From: Comamonas thiooxydans
GTDB lineage: Bacteria > Pseudomonadota > Gammaproteobacteria > Burkholderiales > Burkholderiaceae_C
Assembly (NCBI RefSeq): GCF_002157685.2
Contig: NZ_AP026738.1
Span: 62,001-126,000 of the forward strand
DNA length: 64,000 nt
Direction of reading: 5' to 3'
The notes under the pieces were generated by a model, which was given only the letters and a program-made list of their open reading frames with translations, was not told the DNA's origin and made no database searches. Positions within the stretch are counted from its first letter, which is position 1; each line of letters begins with the position of its first letter. Made by a program: the position numbers and the translations under genes. Positions 7,976 to 15,366 of this stretch are shown here, one piece after another.

Positions 7976-8467
7976 ATGATCCAGCACGACATCACTCCTG
8001 CCCTTGAAACCTCACGTTCCTTTGCGCGCTCATTGCCCATGGCTTTGCTCAAGGCCCGCGAGGCGGTCATGGTGCGCTTTCGCCCCTCGCTGCGTGCGCA
8101 CGGCCTGACCGAGCAGCAATGGCGCGTGCTGCGCATCATGTGGGTGGCAGACAAGCGCCTGCGTCCCATGGAGCTGTCGCAGCTGACCTTCATCAGCATG
8201 CCCAGCCTCTCGCGCCTGCTCAAGACGCTGGAAGGCCGTTTGCTCATCAAGCGCGGCCGCCATGTGGCTGATCTGCGGGGCTCCGAGTTCGCCCTCACGC
8301 CTGCCGGTCAGGAGATGGTGGCCCAGATCGTGCCGCACTTCGAGACCATCTACACCGAGATCGAGGAGCAACTGGGCAGCGCCGAGAGCGAGCAGCTGTT
8401 CCGCATACTCGAGCATGTGGTGCAGCGCCTGGGTCTGCCCGGCGAAGACGAGCTGGGCCAGGACTGA
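7976..8467 (+). CDS. MarR-family regulator, HpaR-like
   Basis: The 163-residue protein has a MarR winged helix at about residues 35-115, with EQQWRVLRIMW and the wing RGSEFALTPAG. The lead-in RSLPMALLKAREAVMVRFRP is close to HpaR, the repressor of homoprotocatechuate (4-hydroxyphenylacetate) degradation. No hpa catabolic genes are present, although an HpaC-like flavin reductase lies two genes downstream. It probably senses an aromatic acid, but the target is not visible. Confidence 0.85.
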   Translation: MIQHDITPALETSRSFARSLPMALLKAREAVMVRFRPSLRAHGLTEQQWRVLRIMWVADKRLRPMELSQLTFISMPSLSRLLKTLEGRLLIKRGRHVADLRGSEFALTPAGQEMVAQIVPHFETIYTEIEEQLGSAESEQLFRILEHVVQRLGLPGEDELGQD

Positions 8468-8493
8468 GGCACCGGCCACGGCACAATGCAGTC

Positions 8494-9135
8494 ATGAGTG
8501 CTGCGATTGCCGTCATCGACTTCGAAACCACGGGCATGACGCCCGCCCAGGGCGCCAGGGCCACCGAGGTGGCCATCGTGCTGCTGGAGCAGGGCCGCGT
8601 GGTGGACCGTTTCCAGAGCCTGATGCAGACCGGGGCCTGGGTTTCGCCCTTTATCACCGAACTCACCGGCATCACCAATGCCATGCTGCGCACGGCGCCG
8701 CCCGCCGCCGAGGTGATGCGCGATGCGGCCCGCTTTGTGGGCGCTGCGCCCATGGTGGCCCACAACGCATCGTTCGACAGCAAGTTCTGGCAGGCCGAGC
8801 TGGCGCTGGCAGGCGAAGCCGCCCCCCAGCTGTTTGCCTGCACCGTGCTGCTCTCACGCCGCATCTACCCGCAGGCGCCCAGCCACAGCCTGGGCAATCT
8901 GGCGCGCTATCTGCATCTGCCTTCCACGGGCCGCGCCCACCGGGCGCTGGCGGATGCCGAGATGGCGGCGGCCCTGCTGGCCCGCATGCAGCAGGACCTG
9001 TGCGAGCGCCATGCCCTGCCCTGGCCCGAGCACGAGTTGCTGATGCAGCTGCAACGCTGCAGCAAAGCCAAGGTCGGCGGCTGGCTGGCGCAGCAGGCCG
9101 GTCAGGGGCTGCTGGCAGCTCAGACCCCGGATTGA
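8494..9135 (+). CDS. DEDDh 3'-5' exonuclease (PolC epsilon / RNase T type)
   Basis: A 213-residue exonuclease with all acidic motifs of the DEDDh superfamily: DFETTG at residues 9-14, HNASFDSKFW near 90, and HRALADAE near 150. It would remove nucleotides from DNA or RNA 3' ends with two metal ions. It lacks the extra domains of the DNA polymerase III epsilon subunit, so it is an orphan exonuclease of unknown substrate. It lies 26 bases behind the MarR-type gene and may be co-transcribed. Confidence 0.9.
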   Translation: MSAAIAVIDFETTGMTPAQGARATEVAIVLLEQGRVVDRFQSLMQTGAWVSPFITELTGITNAMLRTAPPAAEVMRDAARFVGAAPMVAHNASFDSKFWQAELALAGEAAPQLFACTVLLSRRIYPQAPSHSLGNLARYLHLPSTGRAHRALADAEMAAALLARMQQDLCERHALPWPEHELLMQLQRCSKAKVGGWLAQQAGQGLLAAQTPD

Positions 9136-9230
9136 TGAAGGTTTAGGCCTGCAGGCCTTTGTGTTACTGCGCAACAAGCTATCAAAATTGATGATTCTGG
9201 CCTTAAGCCCTTACGGATTGTGACCGGCAA

Positions 9231-9291
9231 GGTTCAAGTTGATAATTGATCAAGTCCTGCAGATGCTCTTTGGATCTGCTGATCTTGAACC
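9231..9291 (+). promoter_or_regulatory. Nested inverted repeats in the flavin reductase leader
   Basis: A perfect outer pair GGTTCAAG (9231-9238) and CTTGAACC (9284-9291) encloses an inner pair CAGAT/ATCTG. Together they can fold into a 61-base stem-loop ending 41 bases before the flavin reductase start. I do not match it to a known riboswitch class. There is no T run, so it is not an ordinary terminator. Confidence 0.4.
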
Positions 9292-9332
9292 GTGGCGCAC
9301 CGTTGTGGTCGCTGACCTGAGCTCTGAATTTC

Positions 9333-9857
9333 GTGAACTCCGCCTTGCCTACCTCCGTCTTGCGTTCGGCCTTGCCTTTCTCGCAGCGCGAATTTCGCGA
9401 TGCGCTGGGGCAATTTGCCACCGGCGTGACCATCATCACGGCGCGCAGTGCAGAGGGCCATGCGGTGGGCTCCACGGTCAGCTCCTTCAATGCACTGTCG
9501 CTGGCGCCCTCGCTGGTGCTCTGGAGCCTGGGTCTGAAGGCCAATTCCCTGCCTGTGTTCCGCCACAGCACCCACTACGCGATCCATGTGCTGGCGGCTT
9601 CGCAAAAGCCGCTGGCCGAGCTGTTTGCACGCAAGGGCGCGGACCGTTTCAGCCATACGCAGCACCATGACTCCGAGCATGGCGTGCCGCTGCTCGAGGG
9701 CTGCAGCGCGGTCTTCGAGTGCCGCAATCTGCGCCAGCATGAGGAAGGCGACCATCTGCTCTTCATCGGCGAGGTGGAACGCTGCGAGCACCATGCCGAC
9801 CGCGCGCCGCTGCTCTACCACTCGGGCCACATGCACGCCCACGGCTTCGTCAGGTAG
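9333..9857 (+). CDS. Flavin reductase-like FMN-binding protein
   Basis: The 174-residue product has the flavin reductase-like domain: FRDALGQFATGVTIITARS at residues 20-38, SSFNALSLAPSLVLWSL near 49, and the C-terminal GEVERCEHHADRAPLLYHSG. Such proteins reduce FMN or FAD with NAD(P)H and supply it to a two-component monooxygenase such as HpaB; the partner is not adjacent. The start is a GTG at 9333 without a strong ribosome site, so the true start could differ slightly. Confidence 0.85.
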   Translation: MNSALPTSVLRSALPFSQREFRDALGQFATGVTIITARSAEGHAVGSTVSSFNALSLAPSLVLWSLGLKANSLPVFRHSTHYAIHVLAASQKPLAELFARKGADRFSHTQHHDSEHGVPLLEGCSAVFECRNLRQHEEGDHLLFIGEVERCEHHADRAPLLYHSGHMHAHGFVR

Positions 9858-9988
9858 TGCCGGCTGCCGACTGGGAACCCTACCTAGTCGGCTTGAACGA
9901 TACCGATCTCCAAGGCCCGCCCTAGATTGCCCCCAGGCCTGCTGCGTCAGGCCCGAGGACAGTGGTTGCAACGCTTTGGAGACACATC

Positions 9989-10900
9989 ATGATCGATTGC
10001 GAAGACAGGCCGGCCCATACCCAGCTCAAGGTGGCCGCGGCAAGCAGGACGGGTATCGAGCTCAGGCGCATTTCTCCCGCCATAGGCGTGGAGGTCTCGG
10101 GCATAGACCTGCGCCAGCCCATGAGCGAGGAGCAGGCGCGCGAGCTGCGCCAGGCGCTGGTGGCGCACAAGGTGCTGGTGTTTCGCGAGCAGAACATCAC
10201 GCCTGCCCAGCATGTGGCGTTTGCGCGCCGCTTCGGCGAGCTGGAGCTGCATCCGGTATTTCCCCATCACCCCGACCATGCCGAACTGGTGCTGCTGGGC
10301 GGCAACAGCAAGATCCCAGGCACCGAGAACGTCTATCACACCGATGTCTCCTGGCGCGAGACGCCTTCCATGGCCTCGGTGCTGCGCTGCGTGGAATGCC
10401 CCGAGGTCGGCGGCGACACGGTCTGGATCAATATGGAGCAGGCCTACGAGCAGCTGCCCGAGATGCGCAAGCAGCAGATCGCCGGCCTGCATGCCGTGCA
10501 TGACATCCTGCCCTCGTTCGGTGCGCGCATGACGCCCGCACAGCAGGCTCAGGCGCGTGGCAAATACCCGCCCGTAGTGCACCCGGTGGTGCGCACCCAC
10601 CCCGAAAGCGGCAAGAAGATTCTCTACGTCAACGAGACCTTCGTCACGCACTTTGCCAACTTCAGCTCGAACTTCGACAGCTTCCGCTCGGCCAACGAAA
10701 TTCATGCCCAGCAGCAGGATCTGATGAACTATCTGCTGCGCCAGCCCGCGATTCTGGAATACCAGATGCGTCTGCGCTGGGAGCCCAACACCATCGCCAT
10801 GTGGGACAACCGCTCCACCCAGCATTACGCGATTCAGGACTATTTCCCGGCCGTGCGCCGCATGCACCGCGCCACGGTCGTGGGCGACAAACCGTTCTGA
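9989..10900 (+). CDS. TauD/TfdA-family 2-oxoglutarate-dependent dioxygenase
   Basis: A 303-residue non-haem iron enzyme that couples 2-oxoglutarate decarboxylation to hydroxylation of a substrate, often freeing sulfite or another group from an organic acid. The iron-binding HTD pair is in the YHTDVSW segment near residue 110, the distal histidine/arginine segment in RRMHRATVV near the C-terminus. The start at ATG 9989 is preceded by GGAGAC. No sulfonate transporter is nearby, so taurine is not implied as the substrate. It stands alone before a perfect inverted repeat and gor. Confidence 0.9.
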   Translation: MIDCEDRPAHTQLKVAAASRTGIELRRISPAIGVEVSGIDLRQPMSEEQARELRQALVAHKVLVFREQNITPAQHVAFARRFGELELHPVFPHHPDHAELVLLGGNSKIPGTENVYHTDVSWRETPSMASVLRCVECPEVGGDTVWINMEQAYEQLPEMRKQQIAGLHAVHDILPSFGARMTPAQQAQARGKYPPVVHPVVRTHPESGKKILYVNETFVTHFANFSSNFDSFRSANEIHAQQQDLMNYLLRQPAILEYQMRLRWEPNTIAMWDNRSTQHYAIQDYFPAVRRMHRATVVGDKPF

Positions 10901-10926
10901 GCCGCCCACCAATCAAACTGGGTCGT

Positions 10927-10959
10927 GCAGGTGGTTTAACGTTGCGTTAAACCACCTGC
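10927..10959. promoter_or_regulatory. Perfect 15-bp inverted repeat upstream of gor
   Basis: GCAGGTGGTTTAACG at 10927-10941 and its exact complement at 10945-10959 flank a 3-base TTG. The element lies 27 bases after the dioxygenase stop and 71 bases before the gor start codon. No T run follows, so simple Rho-independent termination is not obvious. It may be a strong hairpin at a transcript end or an operator. Confidence 0.7.
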
Positions 10960-11029
10960 GGCAGTCTTGTCTTGTAGAGTTCAAAGCGGCAAGCATCTGC
11001 TTTGAACCTCCCAAACAGCGAGACAGAAC

Positions 11030-12394
11030 ATGCAGCAACAAGACTTTGATTACGACTTTCTGGTCATAGGCGGTGGCTCGGGCGGCGTGCGCGCCAGCCG
11101 TGTGGCTGCCGGCCTGGGGGCCCGTGTGGCGGTGGTGGAAGCTGCCCAATTGGGCGGTACCTGCGTCAACGTGGGCTGCATCCCCAAGAAGCTGCTCAGC
11201 CATGCCGCGCACTTCAGCCAGCTGGCCGAGGAGGCCCGGGGCTTTGGCTGGCAGCTGGAGCAGCCGCGCTTCGACTGGCCCACGCTGATTGCCAACAAGG
11301 ACCGCGAAATCGAGCGCCTGAACGGCGTCTACGGCCGCATGCTGGCCGGTGCAGGCATTACCCTTATCCACGGTCGTGCGGCGCTCTCGGGGCCGCATAG
11401 CGTGCGGGTGAACGACCAGACCATCCATGCCCGCCATATCCTGATTGCAACGGGCGGAACGCCCAGCCTGCCCGATATTCCTGGCGTGGAGCATGCCATC
11501 AGCTCTGACGAGGCCTTCCATCTGCCGCATCTACCCAGGCGGGTGGTGGTCGTGGGCGGAGGCTATATCGCCGTGGAGTTCGCCTCCATCTTCAATGGCC
11601 TGGGCGCCGAGACGACCCTGCTGCACCGCCGCCAGCAACTGCTGCGCGGCTTTGATGCAGACCTGGGTCTGCATCTGGGCCAGGAGATGGCTCAGCTGGG
11701 TGTGAACTTTCGCTGGGGCGAAGAAATCCAGGCCATCAGCAAGCAGGCGGACGGCCTGCATCTGCAGCTCAAGAGCGGCGAGCAATTGGTCGTGGATTGC
11801 GTGATGTACGCCACGGGTCGCGTGCCCCTGATCGAAGGCCTGGGACTGGAGGCTGCGGGTGTCAAGGTCAACGACAAGGGGGCCATCGAGGTGGATCAGC
11901 ATTTCTGCAGCAACGTACCCTCCATCCATGCTGTGGGTGATGTGGTCGATCGCATGGCTCTGACACCCGTGGCGCTGGCCGAGGGGACGGTGCTCGCCCA
12001 TCATCTGTTCGGCCAGGGCGGCAAGAGCGCTCCCGACTATGAGCTGGTGCCGACGGCGGTGTTTTCCCATCCGCAGGTGGGCACCGTGGGCCTGTCGGAG
12101 GAGGTGGCGCGAGAGCGCTTCGGCGCGGTGCAGGTCTTCCAGTCCGGCTTCAGGCCGCTGACCAACCGCATGGGGGCCGAGCCCGAGAATGTCTTCCTCA
12201 AGCTCATCGTCTCCAAGGCCGACCAGCGCGTGCGCGGCGTGCATATGGTGGGCGAGGGCGCGGGCGAGCTGATGCAGGGCTTTGCCGTGGCGCTGCAATG
12301 CGGCGCGACCAAGCAGCAGTTCGATGCGACCATAGGCATACACCCGACCGTGGCCGAGGAGCTGGTGACCATGCGGGAGCCGGTGCGCGAATGA
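11030..12394 (+). CDS. gor: Glutathione-disulfide reductase
   Basis: NADPH-dependent flavoprotein that reduces glutathione disulfide in the cytoplasm. The 454 residues hold an N-terminal FAD fold (GGGSGGVRASR), the redox-active disulfide GGTCVNVGCIPKK at residues 42-54, the NADPH-binding GGGYIAVEFAS near 178, and the C-terminal dimer domain ending with the catalytic GIHPTVAEE. Length and motifs are typical of plant/bacterial Gor. Upstream is a striking palindrome and downstream a terminator shared with minE. Confidence 0.95.
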   Translation: MQQQDFDYDFLVIGGGSGGVRASRVAAGLGARVAVVEAAQLGGTCVNVGCIPKKLLSHAAHFSQLAEEARGFGWQLEQPRFDWPTLIANKDREIERLNGVYGRMLAGAGITLIHGRAALSGPHSVRVNDQTIHARHILIATGGTPSLPDIPGVEHAISSDEAFHLPHLPRRVVVVGGGYIAVEFASIFNGLGAETTLLHRRQQLLRGFDADLGLHLGQEMAQLGVNFRWGEEIQAISKQADGLHLQLKSGEQLVVDCVMYATGRVPLIEGLGLEAAGVKVNDKGAIEVDQHFCSNVPSIHAVGDVVDRMALTPVALAEGTVLAHHLFGQGGKSAPDYELVPTAVFSHPQVGTVGLSEEVARERFGAVQVFQSGFRPLTNRMGAEPENVFLKLIVSKADQRVRGVHMVGEGAGELMQGFAVALQCGATKQQFDATIGIHPTVAEELVTMREPVRE

Positions 12395-12450
12395 GAAACG
12401 ACCCCCCGCGCTTTTGCAGGGAGCAGGGCCGCGCGGCGACACCGCAATGA

Positions 12451-12475
12451 AAAATGGGCCTTTCAGGCCCATTTT
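12451..12475. terminator. Bidirectional terminator between gor and minE
   Basis: AAAATGGGCC and GGCCCATTTT form a perfect 10-bp stem with a 5-base loop. It can end gor on the plus strand and the min operon on the minus strand. Confidence 0.85.
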
Positions 12476-12518
12476 CTTGTCCATCAAGCGCTATGCGCTG
12501 AGGATAGATGAGTTGGTA

Positions 12519-12785
12519 TCAGCCGCGCGCGGCGTCCGGCAGCTCGATCTTGACTTCCAGAACCTCAAGGTTTTCCTGGCGCTCCAGCTGTACCTTGATG
12601 TCATTGGGGTTGATGTCCACATACTTGGAAATCACGGCCATCAGCTCTTTTTGCAGGGCAGGCAGATAGTCGGGCTTTCCGCTTTCGCCGCCCACGCGCT
12701 CGCGCGCGAGAATGATCTGCAGTCGCTCCTTGGCGACCGAGGCGGACTTCTTCTTCTCTCCGAGCAGAAACGACAACATGGACAT
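12519..12785 (-). CDS. minE: Cell division topological specificity factor MinE
   Basis: The 88-residue MinE stimulates MinD ATPase and drives pole-to-pole oscillation. The N-terminal anti-MinCD segment ([20 protein letters not shown]) is followed by the dimerisation domain with the [17 protein letters not shown] strand. It is the last gene of minC-minD-minE, 5 bases after minD. Confidence 0.97.
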   Translation of the reverse strand: MSMLSFLLGEKKKSASVAKERLQIILARERVGGESGKPDYLPALQKELMAVISKYVDINPNDIKVQLERQENLEVLEVKIELPDAARG

Positions 12786-12790
12786 CAGGC

Positions 12791-13603
12791 TTACCTCCCG
12801 CCAAACATGCGCTTGAAGAAACCGGGTTTGACGGCTTCGGTAAAGCGCATGGGTTTTTCTTCGCCCAGGAATCGGGCCACCACGTCCTGATAGGCCTCTG
12901 CCACATCCGTGCCTTGCATGTGCACGGCGGGAATGCCCTGGTTGGAGGCCTGGAGCACGGTTTCGGATTCGGGGATCACGCCGATCAGCTCGATGCGCAG
13001 AATGTCCTGGATGTCCTCCAGCGACAGCATCTGGCCGTCTTCCACGCGATTGGGGTTGTAGCGCGTGATCAGCAGATGTTCCTTGATGCGCTCGCCCTTG
13101 GCCGCACGCTCCGTCTTGGAGCTGAGCATGCCCAGAATACGGTCCGAGTCACGCACCGACGAGACTTCGGGGTTGGTCACCACCAGGGCCTCTTCGGCAT
13201 AGTGCATGGCCATCAGTGCACCGCTTTCAATGCCGGCGGGCGAGTCGCAGATGATGAACTCGAAGTCCATGGCGGACAGATCGTCCAGCACCTTCTTCAC
13301 GCCTTCCTGCGTGAGGGCTTCCTTGTCTCGGGTCTGCGAAGCGGCCAGCACGAACAGGTTTTCGCACTGCTTGTCCTTGATCAGGGCCTGGTTCAGATTG
13401 GCTTCGCCCTGGATGACATTGATGAGGTCATAGACCACGCGGCGTTCGCAGCCCATGATCAGATCGAGATTGCGCAGACCCACATCGAAGTCAATCACTG
13501 CGGTCTTGTGGCCGCGCAGTGCGAGGCCGGATGCGAAGCTGGCGCTGGTGGTGGTCTTGCCGACACCGCCTTTGCCAGAGGTCACGACGACGATTTTGGC
13601 CAT
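12791..13603 (-). CDS. minD: Septum site-determining ATPase MinD
   Basis: A 270-residue deviant Walker ATPase that binds the membrane in its ATP form and recruits MinC and MinE. The P-loop [11 protein letters not shown] is at residues 9-19, and switch I/II segments follow. The C-terminal amphipathic membrane-targeting helix FFKRMFGGR is intact. It is the middle gene of the min operon, 58 bases behind minC. Confidence 0.98.
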   Translation of the reverse strand: MAKIVVVTSGKGGVGKTTTSASFASGLALRGHKTAVIDFDVGLRNLDLIMGCERRVVYDLINVIQGEANLNQALIKDKQCENLFVLAASQTRDKEALTQEGVKKVLDDLSAMDFEFIICDSPAGIESGALMAMHYAEEALVVTNPEVSSVRDSDRILGMLSSKTERAAKGERIKEHLLITRYNPNRVEDGQMLSLEDIQDILRIELIGVIPESETVLQASNQGIPAVHMQGTDVAEAYQDVVARFLGEEKPMRFTEAVKPGFFKRMFGGR

Positions 13604-13661
13604 GTTTGCACGATTCCTTTAAGACAAATGGGGCAGGTTGATAGGGTGTCCGGTGTGTCTC

Positions 13662-14396
13662 TCATACCGGCTCGATAACGATTCTTTCTCCCTCCAGGCG
13701 CACCTTGGCGGCTTTGCCGGCGACGTCCTTGGGGAGATCGGTTTCAATTGTGCGGTAGATACCTGCGATGGAAAGCAGTTGCGCCTCCATGCAAGTGCTA
13801 AAAATTCTTGCGCTGGTATTGCCGCTGGCCCCGGCCACGGCGCGGCCGCGCAGCGGCGCATAGACATGGACGTTGCCGTCGGCAATCACCTCGGCACCAT
13901 AGCTGACCATGTCCAGAACCACAATGTCGGTGCCTTTGGCGTAGACGCGCTGGCCCGAGCGCAGCGGCCGGTCCACGATGACGGCATCGGCCAGCGGAGC
14001 AGGCACCTCGACCTCCACTTCGCGAATGATTTCGTGGATTTCCGGCTCGGCGCGGCGCGTCGGCATGGCATCGGGGGCTGCGCTCAGACCAAGGGCCTTG
14101 GCTGCTTCCATCTGGGCCTCGCTGCCGCTGCGCACGGCAACGGGCACTGTGCGGTGGTTGCGCAGGGCCTCGATCAGGGCCGGGAAGTCGATTTCTTCCT
14201 CTGCTTCGCGCACCTGGCTGAGGTCGATCAGCACGGGGTCGTTGTCGAAGAAGTCCGGGTCGTCGGCAAGACGGCGGGCCAGATCCTGGGCCAGCGCCTG
14301 CATGTCGGTGCTGCGAAGTACCACGGAAAGCACCGGCAGTTGTGCGCTCTTGAGGTCAAAGCTGGGGCGCTCGGCGCCGGTCGATTCAACAGACAT
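13662..14396 (-). CDS. minC: Septum site-determining protein MinC
   Basis: A 244-residue inhibitor of FtsZ ring assembly. The N-terminal FtsZ-inhibiting domain (residues 1-about 110) and the C-terminal beta-helical MinD-binding domain with LRSGQRVYAKGTDIVVLD and HVYAPLRGRAVAG are separated by an acidic linker rich in Glu/Val. It is the first gene of the min operon and is divergent from an enoyl-CoA hydratase family gene. Confidence 0.97.
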   Translation of the reverse strand: MSVESTGAERPSFDLKSAQLPVLSVVLRSTDMQALAQDLARRLADDPDFFDNDPVLIDLSQVREAEEEIDFPALIEALRNHRTVPVAVRSGSEAQMEAAKALGLSAAPDAMPTRRAEPEIHEIIREVEVEVPAPLADAVIVDRPLRSGQRVYAKGTDIVVLDMVSYGAEVIADGNVHVYAPLRGRAVAGASGNTSARIFSTCMEAQLLSIAGIYRTIETDLPKDVAGKAAKVRLEGERIVIEPV

Positions 14397-14474
14397 GGAT
14401 GGGATCAGCGCACATCAGGTGCTCTATGAGGACGACAAAGTGTACCTGCCTACCGGCAAAAGATATGGTCACCG

Positions 14475-14494
14475 AGTGTTTGCACTGCAACACT
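14475..14494. promoter_or_regulatory. Palindromic element between minC and the enoyl-CoA hydratase gene
   Basis: AGTGTT and AACACT flank an inner TTGCA-C-TGCAA palindrome (14480-14490). It lies in the 149-base divergent promoter region of minC (start 14396) and the gene at 14546. It could be an operator for either. The evidence is structural only. Confidence 0.35.
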
Positions 14495-14545
14495 TGATGC
14501 ACCTCAGAGGCCTCTGTTTGTGTCGGTCTGGATGAAAATACAGTC

Positions 14546-15295
14546 ATGTCTCCAGAGCTTTTGATCCAGGGCGCCTGTGCCAGCATCACCTTGCGCCGAC
14601 CCGAAGTTGCCAACAAACTGCTGCCCGAAGACCTGCTCGTGCTGCGCCGTCAGATCGATGAGGTCAACGCCAGCCCTGTGGTGCTGGTGCTGACGCTGCA
14701 GGCGGTGGGCAAGCATTTCTGTAGCGGCTACGACATTGGCGAGATTGCCAACAGCCAGAACGAGGGCAGCTCCTTCGGCGAAATGGTGGATGCCGTGGAA
14801 AACTGCCGCCCCGTGACCATTGCCGCCATTCAGGGCGGGGTGTTTGGCGGGGCTACCGATATGGCGCTGGCCTGCGATTTCCGCGTCGGCGGTGCCAACA
14901 GTCAGATGTTCATGCCCGCCGCGCGGCTGGGTCTGCATTTCTATGGCTCGGGCCTGGAGCGCTATGTGACCCGGCTGGGCCTGGATACGGCCAAGCGCCT
15001 GTTTCTGACCTGCGAAAAGCTGCAGGCCCAGGCCATGAAGGACTGCGGCTTTCTGACCGATCTGGTGGACGGCACCGATATCTGCGAGCGCGTGGCGCAG
15101 CTGCAGACCACGCTGTCAGGCATGGCGCCGCTGGCCTTGCTGGGCATGAAGAAACACCTCAACGCCATTGCCCGTGGCGTGCATGACAGGGCCAGTATCG
15201 ATGCCGCCGTGCAGGCCACCATCGAGTCAGCCGATCTGAAGGAGGGCGGTGCGGCCTGGCGCGAAAAAAGAGCCGCCCGCTTTCAGGGACACTGA
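14546..15295 (+). CDS. Enoyl-CoA hydratase/isomerase family protein
   Basis: A 249-residue crotonase-fold protein. The oxyanion-hole segments are seen at GKHFCSGYD near residue 54 and IQGGVFGGATDMALACDFR near 92; in the second, the usual catalytic glutamates are not obvious, so hydratase activity is not certain. The C-terminal helix with KEGGAAWREKRAARFQGH is typical. Substrate unknown. The stop codon lies within a stem-loop-forming sequence (15285-15319) and a gene-end repeat follows. Confidence 0.85.
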   Translation: MSPELLIQGACASITLRRPEVANKLLPEDLLVLRRQIDEVNASPVVLVLTLQAVGKHFCSGYDIGEIANSQNEGSSFGEMVDAVENCRPVTIAAIQGGVFGGATDMALACDFRVGGANSQMFMPAARLGLHFYGSGLERYVTRLGLDTAKRLFLTCEKLQAQAMKDCGFLTDLVDGTDICERVAQLQTTLSGMAPLALLGMKKHLNAIARGVHDRASIDAAVQATIESADLKEGGAAWREKRAARFQGH

Positions 15296-15296
15296 G

Positions 15297-15366
15297 CCCC
15301 AAGAAAAGGCGGTGTCCCTTTGCAAGGCGGCGGAGCCACCCAGGCCCTTGCCTCGCGCCTGCCGCG
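15297..15366 (-). repeat. Gene-end repeat, partial copy after the enoyl-CoA hydratase gene
   Basis: On the minus strand GGCAAGGGCCTGGGTGGC followed by TCCGCCGCC matches the copy at 22881-22981. It lies directly after the stop at 15295, in the same relation to the gene as the other copies. The adjacent AGGGACAC/GTGTCCCT pair (15285-15292, 15312-15319) spans the stop codon. Confidence 0.5.
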
